Source: Geodermatophilus sabuli
Lineage (GTDB): Bacteria; Actinomycetota; Actinomycetes; Mycobacteriales; Geodermatophilaceae
DNA length: 64,000 nt
Reading direction: 5' to 3'
Assembly: GCF_010686765.1 (NCBI RefSeq)
Contig: NZ_JAAGWF010000020.1
Span: 101,894-165,893 of the forward strand
In this document: one piece after another, positions 24,521 through 33,278 of the stretch
How the letters are laid out: each line of letters starts with the position of its first letter
Position numbering within the stretch: position 1 is the stretch's first letter
Notes under the pieces: model-generated
The model's input: only the letters and a program-made list of their open reading frames with translations
What the model was told of the DNA's origin: nothing
Database searches by the model: none
Program-made: the position numbers and the translations under genes

Positions 24521-25643
24521 GCCGCGCGGCCTGCCGCGTCAGGTGGTCACGCTCGGGCAGGTCGTGCGCCGACCGGGCGGCCTCGGCGTAGAGGCGAGCC
24601 GCGGTGACCGGATCGCCGTCGCGTTCGTGCAGGTAGGCCGCGACGGCGGTGTGGCGGGGCAGGGAGGGGTCGAGTTCGGCCAGGGCGGCCAATCCGGCCC
24701 GTGGGCCGTCGGCCTCCCCCACCGCCACGGCCCGGTTGAGGCGCGCGACCGGGCTGCCGGTGAGCCGCACCAGCTCGTCGTACCACTCGACGATCTGCAC
24801 CCAGTCGGTCTCCTCCGCCGTCCGGGCGTCGGCGTGCAGCGCGGCGACGGCGGCCTGGGCCTGGAACTCGCCCAGCCGGTCCCGGGCGAGTGCTGCCTGG
24901 AGCACCTCGACGCCCTCGGCGACCAGCTCGGTGTCCCACCGGCTGCGGTCCTGCTCGGCGAGGGGGACGAGGCTGCCGTCCGGGCGGGTCCGTGCCGGGC
25001 GCCGCGCGTGGTGCAGCAGCATGAGCGCGAGCAGTCCCGCCACCTCCGCGTGCTCGACACTGGCTGCGAGCTGACGGGTGAGCCGGATCGCCTCGGCGGC
25101 GAGGTCGACGTCACCGGAGTAGCCCTCGTTGAAGACCAGGTAGAGCACCCGCAGCACGGTGGCGACGTCCCCGTGCTGGGTGAACCGGACGTCGGAGACC
25201 GTCCGCTTGGCGCGGCTGATGCGCTGGGCCATCGTCGCCTCGGGCACGAGGTAGGCCTGTGCGATCTGCCGCGTGGTCAGTCCGCCGACCGCGCGCAGGG
25301 TGAGCGCGACGGCGGACGCGGGGGACAGCGACGGGTGGGCGCACAGGAAGTACAGCTCCAACGTGTCGTCGGTCTCGGTGCCGGGCCCGGGCGCCGGCTC
25401 CTCCTGCACGAGCTCCTCCCGACGCCGCCGGGAGGTGTCGGCGCGGGAGCCGTCGAGGAACTTGCGCCAGGCCACGGTGACCAGCCAGGCCCTGGGGTCC
25501 CGCGGCGGGTCGTCCGGCCACACGCGCACGGCCTCGACCAGCGCCTCCTGCACCGCGTCCTCGGCCGCCGCGAAGTCAGCTCCGCGGCGGCCGAGGATCC
25601 CGATCACGGTGGGGGTGAGGCTGCGCAGCAGCGCCTCGTCCAC
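24498..25643 (-). CDS. ECF RNA polymerase sigma factor, ECF42-type
   Basis: A 381-residue sigma factor. Region 2 (AAEDAVQEALVEAVRVWP, DPRAWLVTVAWRKFLDGSR) and region 4 (LTTRQIAQAYLVPEATMAQRISRAKR) occupy the first 175 residues. The long C-terminal helical extension (LYLVFNEGYS onward, TPR-like) is the hallmark of the ECF42 group. GTG at 25643 lies 6 bp after the stop of a DGPF/YCII protein, the usual ECF42 partner. No anti-sigma gene is present; in this group the C-terminal extension is thought to regulate activity. Confidence 0.92.
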   Translation of the reverse strand: MDEALLRSLTPTVIGILGRRGADFAAAEDAVQEALVEAVRVWPDDPPRDPRAWLVTVAWRKFLDGSRADTSRRRREELVQEEPAPGPGTETDDTLELYFLCAHPSLSPASAVALTLRAVGGLTTRQIAQAYLVPEATMAQRISRAKRTVSDVRFTQHGDVATVLRVLYLVFNEGYSGDVDLAAEAIRLTRQLAASVEHAEVAGLLALMLLHHARRPARTRPDGSLVPLAEQDRSRWDTELVAEGVEVLQAALARDRLGEFQAQAAVAALHADARTAEETDWVQIVEWYDELVRLTGSPVARLNRAVAVGEADGPRAGLAALAELDPSLPRHTAVAAYLHERDGDPVTAARLYAEAARSAHDLPERDHLTRQAARLNAQVRG

Positions 25644-25649
25644 CGCCGG

Positions 25650-26057
25650 TCACTCCGTGATGGTCTGCGGCGCCCCCAGGAAGGGGCGCACCTCGAGCCA
25701 CTCGTGGATCGGCTCCCCACGCGCGCCCGGAGCCGCGGACAGCTCGCCGGCCAGCTCGAGCGCCCGGTCGTGCGACTCGACGTCGATCACCATCCAGCCG
25801 GCGATCAGGTCCTTGGTCTCCGCGAACGGGCCGTCGGTGACCGGCGGCCGGCCCGGGCCGTCGTAGCGGACGAAGGTGCCCCTCGGGGACAGCGCCTGCT
25901 CGTCGACGAACTCGCCGGTCTCCTGGAGCCGGGCGGCGAAGTCGTTCATGTACCGCACGTGGGCCAGGACCTCGTCCGGCGTCCACTGGTCCATCGGCAC
26001 GTCGTTGACCGCCGCCGGGGCGCCCCGGTAGTGCTTGAGCAGCAGGTACTTGGCCAT
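25650..26057 (-). CDS. YCII/DGPF-domain protein, partner of the ECF42 sigma factor
   Basis: A 135-residue protein with the motif VTDGPFAETKDLIAGWMVI, the DGPF signature, and the YCII-like N-terminus MAKYLLLKHYRG. ATG at 26057 follows GGGAG. It is the first gene of a two-gene operon with the ECF42 sigma factor. DGPF proteins are conserved neighbours of ECF42; their biochemical role is not settled. Confidence 0.9.
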   Translation of the reverse strand: MAKYLLLKHYRGAPAAVNDVPMDQWTPDEVLAHVRYMNDFAARLQETGEFVDEQALSPRGTFVRYDGPGRPPVTDGPFAETKDLIAGWMVIDVESHDRALELAGELSAAPGARGEPIHEWLEVRPFLGAPQTITE

Positions 26058-26242
26058 GTGGTCTCCCTGGTCGGGTGCGGCCCATCCTGGCCGCGTGCAC
26101 CCGGGGGACGGAGCCGCGCGCGGGTTCTCGACATCGGCCAGCACGTCGGGTGGGGGCCGCGGCCGGGAACGCCCCGTGTACAATTCCCAGGACTGCTCAC
26201 CGGGCGGCGGGGCTCCGCAGCCGCGCAGGCCAGGGCAGCAGT

Positions 26243-26316
26243 GCGGGTGTAGTTCAATGGTAGAACATCAGCTTCCCAAGCTGACAGTGCGAGTTCGATT
26301 CTCGTCACCCGCTCCA
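26243..26316 (+). tRNA. tRNA-Gly (anticodon CCC)
   Basis: Acceptor stem GCGGGTG (26243-26249) pairs with CACCCGC (26306-26312). The D-arm is GTAGTTCAATGGTAGAAC, the anticodon loop TTCCCAA on a TCAGC/GCTGA stem reads CCC, and the T-arm contains GTTCGATTC. Discriminator T and an encoded CCA end at 26316. Decodes GGG. Confidence 0.97.
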
Positions 26317-26342
26317 CACGAGACGTGCGCCGGCCCGCCGGC

Positions 26343-26804
26343 TCACCCGTCGCGGCGCCCCTGGTACCGCGCCGCCCGTCGCGCCGCTGCCGCGCGCCGC
26401 CGCTGGGAGTCCTGCTGATCCCGCTCGCGGGCCGCCCGGTCCCGCACGCGGGCCGCCGTGCCCGCGGGGTAGCCGGCCTTCTTGACCCGGCCCTCCAGCG
26501 TCTCCGTCATGTAGGCGATGGAGAAGAAGAGCCCCAGCGCGACCCCGCCCAGGGCGGCCATCGCGCGGATCCAGAGTGGGCCGGGCACCAGCAGCACCAC
26601 CAGGGCGATGGGGACGGCCAGCTGGATCATCGCGCGGGCCATGTGCCGGAGCGCCCACGTCCGGGTCGTCGTGTCGTGCAGCACCCAGGACCGGTGGCGG
26701 GCGGGCAGACCCGCGCCCAGGGCGTAGCCGATCCACCGCAGGACGCCGGGCCGACGGACCTGCTCTGCCGATCCGCCCGGGTCCACCGACGCCTGTCCGC
26801 TCAC
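26343..26804 (-). CDS. DUF5313 membrane protein
   Basis: A 153-residue protein. The segment RRPGVLRWIGYALGAGLPARHRSWVLHD is the conserved DUF5313 N-terminus; two transmembrane helices follow (about residues 58-80 and 84-105), then a very basic, Arg/Ala/Gln-rich cytoplasmic tail. GTG at 26804 is preferred because GGGAG lies 8 bp upstream; ATG at 26831 is the alternative. The family is restricted to Actinobacteria and has no known function. It is convergent with the tRNA gene and downstream of the 20-bp palindrome. Confidence 0.8.
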   Translation of the reverse strand: MSGQASVDPGGSAEQVRRPGVLRWIGYALGAGLPARHRSWVLHDTTTRTWALRHMARAMIQLAVPIALVVLLVPGPLWIRAMAALGGVALGLFFSIAYMTETLEGRVKKAGYPAGTAARVRDRAARERDQQDSQRRRAAAARRAARYQGRRDG

Positions 26805-26846
26805 CGTCACGACTCCCTGTGTACGCCCCATCCGGTGAGTACACCA

Positions 26847-26866
26847 ATGATTGGGGCCCCAATCAT
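26847..26866. repeat. Perfect 20-bp palindrome between a marR and a DUF5313 gene
   Basis: ATGATTGGGGCCCCAATCAT is self-complementary over 20 bp and ends exactly at the marR stop codon. Nearby GTGTAC (26819-26824) and GTACAC (26839-26844) form a second inverted repeat. It could be an operator or part of a terminator. Confidence 0.7.
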
Positions 26867-27375
26867 CATGGTGTCGCGGAGGTCACCGGTGCGTCGTCAC
26901 CCTTGTGCAGCACCTGGGATGCGGCGATGACCTCGGTCAGCACCTCGTGCAGCAGAGCGAGCCGGGCCGGGTCCATGCCGAGCCGGGACACGATGCCGGC
27001 GGGGATTGCCTCGGCCTGCTCGCGCAGCGCCCGGCCGCGATCGGTCAGCGCGATGGCCAGGGCCCGTTCGTCCCGCCGGTCCCGGTCACGGCGGACCAGT
27101 CCGCCCACCTCCAGGCGCTTGACCAGCGGTGAGAGGGTCCCGGGGTCCAGCTGCAGGAGCCGGCTGAGGTCCTTGACCGAGAGCGGCCCGTGCTGCCAGA
27201 GCGCCAGCATCACCAGGTACTGGGGATGGGTGAGCCCCATCGGCTCCAGCCACGGCCGGTACACCGCGACGACGTTGCGCGCGGCGACCGACAGGGCGAA
27301 GCAGACCTGCCTCTCCAGAGCGAGCGCCTCGTCCCCGGCCGGCGTCGCGGCGGCGGTCTCCTCCATGCGACCCAT
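26866..27375 (-). CDS. MarR-family, OhrR-like repressor
   Basis: A 169-residue winged-helix protein. LERQVCFALSVAARNVVAVYRP places a cysteine (Cys25) at the OhrR sensing position, and GLTHPQYLVMLALW with DPGTLSPLVKRLE matches OhrR closely, including the regulator at 3953-4396. Two in-frame ATGs (27375 and 27366) are possible; neither has a strong ribosome site, so a leaderless mRNA is conceivable. No ohr/osmC gene is adjacent, so its target is uncertain. The palindrome at its 3' end is a possible binding site for it. Confidence 0.85.
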   Translation of the reverse strand: MGRMEETAAATPAGDEALALERQVCFALSVAARNVVAVYRPWLEPMGLTHPQYLVMLALWQHGPLSVKDLSRLLQLDPGTLSPLVKRLEVGGLVRRDRDRRDERALAIALTDRGRALREQAEAIPAGIVSRLGMDPARLALLHEVLTEVIAASQVLHKGDDAPVTSATP

Positions 27376-27480
27376 GGTAGGGACGGCGGCCGCACCGCTC
27401 GGGCCCGACGAGCGGCCGCCGTAGCCTGGCTCGGCCCCGCGCACCCGGCGCGGCGGCGCCACACCTGCCGGGAGGCGCCC

Positions 27481-28278
27481 GTGCCCGCCGTCCCCGAAGC
27501 GCTGGTGGCCCGGCTGCGCGCCGCCGGCTGCGTGTTCGCCGAGGAGGAGGCCGCCGCGCTGACCGCGGCGGACGGCGGACCGGAGCAGCTCGAGGACCGC
27601 GTGGCCCGGCGGGTCGCCGGCGAGCCGCTCGAACTGGTCCTCGGTTGGGCGGAGTTCTGCGGGCTGCGGATCGCCGTCGCCCCGGGGGTCTTCGTCCCGC
27701 GCCGCCGCACCGGTCTCCTGGTCGACCGGGCCGTCGAGGCGCTGCACGGCCGGCCCGGGGTGGTGGTCGACCTGTGCTGCGGGACCGGGGCGGTGGGCGC
27801 GGCCGTGGCCGCGGCCGTCGGCCCGATCGAGCTGCACGCCGCCGACGTCGACCCGACCGCCGTGCGCTGCGCCGAGCGGAACCTCGCCCCGGTCGGCGGC
27901 CGGGTCCACCGCGGCGACCTCTACGCCGCGCTGCCACCGGACCTGCGGGGCCGGGTGGCCGTGATCGCGGCGAACGCCCCCTACGTGCCCACCACCGAGA
28001 TCGCGCTCATGCCGCCCGAGGCGCGCGACCACGAGCCGCACTCCGCCTTGGACGGCGGGGCCGACGGCGTGGACCTGCACCGCCGGGTCGCCGCCGGCGC
28101 GCTGGGGTGGCTGGCGCCCGGCGGCACCCTCCTGGTGGAGACCAGCCGCCGGCAGGCGCCGCTCACGGCGGCCGCCGTGGTCGCCGGCGGGCTGGCCGCG
28201 GCGGTGGTCCGCGACGACGACCGCGACGCCACGGTCGTCGTCGGCACGGCGCCGGACCGGTGGCCCGTCCGCGCGTGA
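27481..28278 (+). CDS. PrmC-related protein-(glutamine-N5) methyltransferase
   Basis: A 265-residue class I SAM-dependent methyltransferase. Visible are an N-terminal helical part, the SAM-binding motif VVDLCCGTGAVGAAVA, the acidic turn AADVDP, and NAPYVPT in place of the NPPY catalytic motif of PrmC/HemK, as in the PrmC-related subfamily. GTG at 27481 follows GGGAGG. The true release-factor methyltransferase normally lies beside prfA; here no prfA is nearby, so the substrate is uncertain. Confidence 0.85.
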   Translation: MPAVPEALVARLRAAGCVFAEEEAAALTAADGGPEQLEDRVARRVAGEPLELVLGWAEFCGLRIAVAPGVFVPRRRTGLLVDRAVEALHGRPGVVVDLCCGTGAVGAAVAAAVGPIELHAADVDPTAVRCAERNLAPVGGRVHRGDLYAALPPDLRGRVAVIAANAPYVPTTEIALMPPEARDHEPHSALDGGADGVDLHRRVAAGALGWLAPGGTLLVETSRRQAPLTAAAVVAGGLAAAVVRDDDRDATVVVGTAPDRWPVRA

Positions 28279-28377
28279 GGTGCACGAGAACGGTGTGCTC
28301 GGCTCGTCACACCCTGCTATGACACGCTCGGCGTTGATTCGGAACGGCTCCGTCACCACGTGACCTGCGGCGATGCC

Positions 28378-28392
28378 GGGCCCTTGGGCCCT
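28378..28392 (+). promoter_or_regulatory. DosR/DevR-like box before the usp gene
   Basis: GGGCCCTTGGGCCCT matches the DosR consensus GGGACTTNNGGCCCT at 11 of 13 defined positions and ends 29 bp before the Usp start. The neighbouring DevS/DevR-like pair makes the match plausible. The sequence is simple and GC-rich, so chance is possible. Confidence 0.4.
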
Positions 28393-28421
28393 GCCGCCTC
28401 TTCCGGGCGCAGACCACGATC

Positions 28422-28967
28422 ATGGACATGACGGACGCGCACCCGGTCCCCAGCGGGCCGGACGAGCAGGCTCCGTCGGCTCCCCCGGTCCTGGACGGCG
28501 CCGGCGACCCGGCTCCCGAGGGGAGGCCGCGCGTCGAGCCGATGCGGCTCAGCCCGCTGCTGCCCCGCCGGCAGAGCCCGTGGCTGGTCGTCGACGTCGA
28601 CGGCTCACCCAGCAGCTACCGGGGGCTGGTCTGGGCGTTGCGCGAGGCGGCTCGCCGTGAGGCCACGGTCGTGGCCGTCTGCGTGCTCGACGACGCCCAC
28701 GACGACCTGTTCGGCGGGTTGGGCCGGCCGAGCCGCCGGGACGCGGCCGCGGCCCAGGACCGGCTGGAGGCGCAGGTGCTCCGCGCCATCGGCGAGACCG
28801 GGGTGGTCGGGCGCAGCCGCACCACCGTCCTGGACCGGCCGGTGTTCGAGGCGCTGATCGGGGCCGCGCGCGGTGCCGACCTGGTGGTCGTCAGCTCCCA
28901 CGGCAAGACCCTGCTGCGCCCCGCGGTCCCCCGCCCGCCGGCCCGCCGCCTGGCTCGCGGCGCCTGA
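28422..28967 (+). CDS. Universal stress protein (single Usp domain)
   Basis: A 181-residue protein. After a disordered acidic/Pro-rich stretch (1-50) comes one Usp fold: WLVVDVDGSPSSYRGLVWALREA, TVVAVCVLDD, and ADLVVVSSHGKTLLRP near the end, where the G-2x-G-9x-G(S/T) ATP motif is not well kept. The C-terminus is short and basic. ATG at 28422 is taken; ATG at 28428 is equally possible. Usp genes are typical members of DosR regulons, which fits the box upstream and the DevS-like kinase 60 bp downstream on the same strand. Confidence 0.8.
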   Translation: MDMTDAHPVPSGPDEQAPSAPPVLDGAGDPAPEGRPRVEPMRLSPLLPRRQSPWLVVDVDGSPSSYRGLVWALREAARREATVVAVCVLDDAHDDLFGGLGRPSRRDAAAAQDRLEAQVLRAIGETGVVGRSRTTVLDRPVFEALIGAARGADLVVVSSHGKTLLRPAVPRPPARRLARGA

Positions 28968-29027
28968 CAGGGGGCCCGCATCTCCCGTCGTCCCGAGCGC
29001 TCCTCCCACTCCCCCGGCGGCCGGGCC

Positions 29028-30692
29028 GTGACCCCGCCCGACGCCGAGGTCCCCGATCTGCCCGCGGTCGCGGTCCCCGTGCTCGCGGCCGGCGTGGAGG
29101 CCGCGGCGCGCAGCGACCATCTCGAGGCCACCCTGCAGGGCCTCGTCCGTGCGGCGGTCGAGCACTCCGGCGCCACCTTCGGCGCTCTCGGCGTGCTGGA
29201 CGGCGAGGGCACCCGCATCGAGCGGTTCGTCGTCGTCGGCATGGGCGCCGACGATCGCGGACGCATCGGCCGCCTGCCCAGCGGCGAGGGCGTGCTCGGG
29301 CTGCTCATCGACGACCCCGCCGCCGTCCGCCTCGACGACCTCACCGCCCATCCGGGCGCCGTCGGGTTCCCCCCCGGTCACCCGCCCATGCACAGCTTCC
29401 TCGGCGTTCCGGTCCGCGTCGGCGACGCGGTCTTCGCCAACCTCTACCTCACGGCCAAGCGCACCGGTGGACCGTTCACCGCCGCCGACGAGCAGGCCGT
29501 GACGGCGCTCGCCGCGGCCGCCGGGCTGGCCATCCACAACGCGCGCCTGGTCGAGCGGGCCGAGCACCGGCGGGCCTGGGCCCAGGCGGGCAGCGACATC
29601 GCGACCGCACTGCTCTCCGGTGCCGATCCCGACAGCGTGCTGCGCTCGATCGCGCAGCGGGTGGCGGCCCTGGCCTCGGCCGACGCCGCCGGCGTGCTGC
29701 TCCCGGTGCCGGACGACGAGGACGCGCTGGCCATCGTGGTGGCCGTGGGCGTCGACGGGGACGACGTGGAGGGCGTGCGGATACCGCTGGCCGGCACCCG
29801 CCTGGGCGAGGCGCACCGGTCCGGCGTCCCCGTGCTCGTCGACGACGTGCGGGTGCAGGCCACCACCGGTGCGCACGCCGCCGTGGTCGACGAACTGGCG
29901 CTGCAGTTCGGGCCCATGCTGACCGTGCCGCTGCCCGGCAGGCCGGCACCGGGCACCGTCGTGGCCCTGCGGTCGCGCGGGCGGGAGCCGTTCGAGCCGG
30001 CCACGCTGGATCTCGCCTCGGTCTTCGCGGCGCAGGCCGCGGTCGCCCTGGGGCTGGCCCGCAGCCAGCAGCGCGAGCGCCGGCTGCAGGTGGAGGCGGA
30101 CCGCGACCGGATCGCCCGCGACCTGCACGACCACGTGGTGCAGCGGATCTTCGCCACCGGGCTGGCACTGGACCGGATCAGCCGGTCGCTCCAGGACACC
30201 GCCCCGGAGGCGGCCGCTCGGATCGCCGAGCGGGTCGACGAGCTGGACGGGACGATCGCGCGCATCCGGTCGGCGATCTTCGAGCTGCACGAGGGCGACG
30301 ACGCCTCGCCGGACGCGGTCCGCAGTCGGATCGCCGACGTCGTCCGCTCGATCACCGGTGGCCACGGGCTGCGACCGGACGTGCGGGTGCGCGGGGACGT
30401 CGACGAGCTGCCCCCGGCGCTCGTGCCCGACGTGGTCGCCGTCGTCCGTGAGCTGGTCACCAACGTGGTCCGGCACGCGCGGGCGACCCGGGTGACGGTG
30501 ACGGTGACCGTCGACGGGGAGGTGCGCGTCGTCGTCACCGACAACGGCACGGGGCTGCCCGCCGTCACGGTGCGCAGCGGGCTGACCAACCTCGCCGACC
30601 GCGCGGAGCGCCACGGTGGACGGCTGACCACCTCCGCAGGCCCGGCCGGCACGCAGATCCGCTGGACGGTGCCCCTCCCCGATCCGACCTGA
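29028..30692 (+). CDS. DevS/DosT-like GAF sensor histidine kinase, probable heme sensor
   Basis: A 554-residue soluble kinase. GAF-A (about 30-175) contains GHPPMHSFLGVPV and NLYLT: His118 and Tyr140 align, 22 residues apart, with the heme ligand His149 and distal Tyr171 of mycobacterial DevS. GAF-B spans about 190-340. The HisKA_3 segment DRIARDLHDHVVQRIF carries phospho-His367, followed by HATPase_c (ELVTNVVRHARA, VTDNGTGLPA). GTG at 29028 gives the normal N-terminus. It is convergent with the DevR-like regulator, stops 6 bp apart. A gas (O2/NO/CO) or redox signal is inferred. Confidence 0.88.
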   Translation: MTPPDAEVPDLPAVAVPVLAAGVEAAARSDHLEATLQGLVRAAVEHSGATFGALGVLDGEGTRIERFVVVGMGADDRGRIGRLPSGEGVLGLLIDDPAAVRLDDLTAHPGAVGFPPGHPPMHSFLGVPVRVGDAVFANLYLTAKRTGGPFTAADEQAVTALAAAAGLAIHNARLVERAEHRRAWAQAGSDIATALLSGADPDSVLRSIAQRVAALASADAAGVLLPVPDDEDALAIVVAVGVDGDDVEGVRIPLAGTRLGEAHRSGVPVLVDDVRVQATTGAHAAVVDELALQFGPMLTVPLPGRPAPGTVVALRSRGREPFEPATLDLASVFAAQAAVALGLARSQQRERRLQVEADRDRIARDLHDHVVQRIFATGLALDRISRSLQDTAPEAAARIAERVDELDGTIARIRSAIFELHEGDDASPDAVRSRIADVVRSITGGHGLRPDVRVRGDVDELPPALVPDVVAVVRELVTNVVRHARATRVTVTVTVDGEVRVVVTDNGTGLPAVTVRSGLTNLADRAERHGGRLTTSAGPAGTQIRWTVPLPDPT

Positions 30693-30698
30693 GCGCCG

Positions 30699-31361
30699 TC
30701 AGTCGGCCCGGGGCCGGTCGCGGAGCTCGGTGGCCAGGATCGCCGCCTGGGTGCGGCGCTCGAGGCCGAGCTTGGCGAGCAGGTGGCTGGTGTAGTTCTT
30801 GACGGTCTTCTCCGCGAGCCCCATCCGGACGCCGATCTGACGGTTGGTCAACCCCTCGCCGATCAGCCGCAGCACGATCCGTTCCTGCTCGGTGAGCACC
30901 GCCAGCCGACGCTCCCGTTCGGCCGGCGGGCGCGGTGGCGGCACGGCCGACGGGGCGACGACGTCCTGGCCGAACAACGTGCCGCCCTCGGCGACCGTGC
31001 GCACCGCCGACACCAGCGCCGAGCCGCGGACCTGCTTGAGCAGGTACCCGGACGCACCGGCGGCGACGGCGGCGGTCACGGCCTCGTCGTCGGAGTAGCT
31101 GGTCAGCACCAGGCAGCGCAGGCCCGGTACCCGCTCCCGCAACCGCCGGCAGACCTCGGCCCCGTCGCCGTCGGGCAGCCGCATGTCCACCACCGTGACG
31201 TCCGGCCGCACCGCCGGCACGCGGGCCAGCGCCTCGGCGACCGAGCCGGCCTCACCGACGACGGTGATCTGCGGGTCCTCCTCGAGCAGGTCGGCGACCC
31301 CCCGCCGGACGACCTCGTGGTCGTCGACCAGGAACACCCGTACCCCCGCCTCCGGCTCCAC
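30699..31361 (-). CDS. DevR/NarL-type response regulator
   Basis: A 220-residue regulator. The receiver domain has [12 protein letters not shown], acceptor Asp59 ([11 protein letters not shown]) and the Lys in YLLKQV; the LuxR/NarL DNA-binding domain has [43 protein letters not shown] at 31361 is chosen because GGAGGGGG sits 5 bp upstream; an in-frame GTG at 31394 is possible. It shares DevR-type sequence around the receiver and is tail-to-tail with the DevS-like kinase, its likely partner. Confidence 0.9.
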   Translation of the reverse strand: MEPEAGVRVFLVDDHEVVRRGVADLLEEDPQITVVGEAGSVAEALARVPAVRPDVTVVDMRLPDGDGAEVCRRLRERVPGLRCLVLTSYSDDEAVTAAVAAGASGYLLKQVRGSALVSAVRTVAEGGTLFGQDVVAPSAVPPPRPPAERERRLAVLTEQERIVLRLIGEGLTNRQIGVRMGLAEKTVKNYTSHLLAKLGLERRTQAAILATELRDRPRAD

Positions 31362-31481
31362 CCCGTGCCCCCTCCGGAGAGTGACGTAGCTCACCCACCG
31401 TAGCGGTCGGTGATCGTCAGGGAAATGCCCCGGCGGGCGGGACCGCCCCGGGCCGGCGAGGGGGCGGGACCGGGTGCTCGC

Positions 31482-32510
31482 TCAGGCGGGCAGCAGGAGG
31501 ACCGCGTAGAGGGTCAGGCCCGGGCCGAACGCCATGGCGACGATCGGGCCGTCGACGTCCCCCAGCTCCTCGAGCACCAGCAGCACCGTCGCCGACGAGC
31601 AGTTGCCGTGCTCGGCGAGCACGTGCCGCGACGCGGCCAGCTGGCTCTCGGCGAGACCCAGCTCGTCGCGGACGACGTCGAGGATGCGCGGGCCGCCGGG
31701 GTGCACCGCCCAGCCGGCGACGTCCCCGGTCCGCAGGCCCGCACCGGCCAGCAGCTCGTCGACGACGTCGCCGACGTGCCGCGACAGCACGTCGGGCACC
31801 CGCGGCGACAACCCCATGCGGAACCCGAGGTCGGTGACGTCCCACGTCATGTGGTCCGCGGTGGACGCGTCGGTGCGCGCCACCACGCCGGCCACCCGGT
31901 GCCCGCGCCCCGCGCCGGGCTCGACGACGACGGCGGCCGCGGCGTCGGAGAACAGTGCGTGCGCGACGACCTGCTCGAGGTCGGGCTGGGCCGGCTGGAC
32001 GTGCAGGCTGGTCAGCTCGCAGCAGAGCAGGACGGCCGGGCGGGACCGGGCCGTCACGAAGTCCGCGACCGCGGCCAGCCCCGGGATGGCGGCGTAGCAG
32101 CCCATGTGGCCCACGAGCAGCCGCTGCAACCCGGTCGGCATGCCGAGGTCGGCAGCCAGCCGGATGTCCAGCCCGGGGGTGGCGTAGCCGGTGCAGGTGG
32201 CGACGGCGAACAGCCCGACCTCACCGGGGGCCAGGCCCGCGGCGTCCAGCGCGCCGGCGACCGCCTGCTTGCCCAGCGGCAGCGCCTCCTGCACGTACCG
32301 CTGCATGCGGGCCGCGGTGCCCCAGCCGCTGAGGTCCTCGTCGAGCGGGTTGGCCACCGCGTGCCGGCGGCGCACTCCCGCGGAGGCGAAGATCCGCCGG
32401 GCCGCACGCACGCCCTCGTAGTGGCCGGCGAAGAACCCGTCCCAGGCGGCGTCCTGGTCCAGCGTCGCGGGGAGGGCCGAGCCCGCCCCGGTCACGACGG
32501 CGCTGCTCAC
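31482..32510 (-). CDS. Type III polyketide synthase (chalcone/stilbene-synthase family)
   Basis: A 342-residue thiolase-fold enzyme that condenses malonyl-CoA units on an acyl-CoA starter. The catalytic triad is visible: Cys138 (GHMGCYAAIPG), His270 (WAVHPGGPRIL) and Asn303 (EHGNCSSATV). GTG at 32510 follows GAGAGG. A SAM methyltransferase gene precedes it by 60 bp on the same strand, suggesting that the polyketide (pyrone or resorcinol) is methylated. Product cannot be deduced; alkylresorcinol/alkylpyrone lipids are common for actinobacterial homologues. Confidence 0.92.
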   Translation of the reverse strand: MSSAVVTGAGSALPATLDQDAAWDGFFAGHYEGVRAARRIFASAGVRRRHAVANPLDEDLSGWGTAARMQRYVQEALPLGKQAVAGALDAAGLAPGEVGLFAVATCTGYATPGLDIRLAADLGMPTGLQRLLVGHMGCYAAIPGLAAVADFVTARSRPAVLLCCELTSLHVQPAQPDLEQVVAHALFSDAAAAVVVEPGAGRGHRVAGVVARTDASTADHMTWDVTDLGFRMGLSPRVPDVLSRHVGDVVDELLAGAGLRTGDVAGWAVHPGGPRILDVVRDELGLAESQLAASRHVLAEHGNCSSATVLLVLEELGDVDGPIVAMAFGPGLTLYAVLLLPA

Positions 32511-32570
32511 GCAGACCTCTCACCAGCAGTCATCGCTCGACGGTACGTGCGCCGTGCACGCGGCGCCGCC

Positions 32571-33278
32571 TCACCGCTTGTGCCCGTAGCCGGCGAAGAG
32601 CACGGCCGTGATCGGCAGCGGGCGCATCCGCACCGTCCTCCGCCGCCCCCGGCGCCAGGCGACGACGTCCCGCACGGACGGCCGCAGCCCCACCAGACGC
32701 AGTTCCAGGCCGAGCCGGTCGGCGGCGGCCAGCAGGCGCCGGCGGTCGACGAACAGGGCGGGGTCGTGGATCCCCGGCGGCGGGCCTCCGGGGATCCGCT
32801 CGAAGATGCGGACGGCGATCAGCTCCGCCAGCCGGGTCCTGGCGATGGCGTCGATCACCAGGACGCCGCCGGGCCGCAGCAGCCGGGCGGCCTCGGCGAG
32901 GACCGCGACGTCGTCCTCGACGTGCTCGAGGATCTCCCCCGCGACCACGACGTCGGCGCAGCCGTCCACGAGGGGCACCGCCAGCACCGACCCGCGGACC
33001 ACCCCCACGCCGTGCTCTCGGGCGAGCTGCAGCCCGCGGGCACCCAGGTCGACGCCGACGTGCCGGTAGCCGAGCCGGGCGGCGTGGGGGGCCATGAGCC
33101 CCGCTCCGCAGGCGAGGTCCACGAGCAGCGCACCGGGGCCCGCGGCGGGCGGGATGTGCTCGGCCCGCGACTCGGCGAGCCAGTGCAGCATCGCGAACCC
33201 GCCGCTGGGCTCCCACCACTGGTCGGCGAGCTCCTCGTACTGCGCGGGGTCGTTGCGCCGGGGGTCGTCGCGCCGCAT
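32571..33278 (-). CDS. SAM-dependent methyltransferase (UbiG-like)
   Basis: A 235-residue class I methyltransferase. It starts near the UbiG-type segment EELADQWWEPSGGFAMLHWL and has the SAM motif LLVDLACGAGLMAPH, the acidic loop VGVDLG, and DVVVAGEILEHVEDD. ATG at 33278 overlaps the stop of the DUF3140 gene (TGATG). Its position directly before the type III PKS suggests O- or C-methylation of that product; a quinone methyltransferase role is possible but no other quinone genes are near. Confidence 0.88.
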   Translation of the reverse strand: MRRDDPRRNDPAQYEELADQWWEPSGGFAMLHWLAESRAEHIPPAAGPGALLVDLACGAGLMAPHAARLGYRHVGVDLGARGLQLAREHGVGVVRGSVLAVPLVDGCADVVVAGEILEHVEDDVAVLAEAARLLRPGGVLVIDAIARTRLAELIAVRIFERIPGGPPPGIHDPALFVDRRRLLAAADRLGLELRLVGLRPSVRDVVAWRRGRRRTVRMRPLPITAVLFAGYGHKR

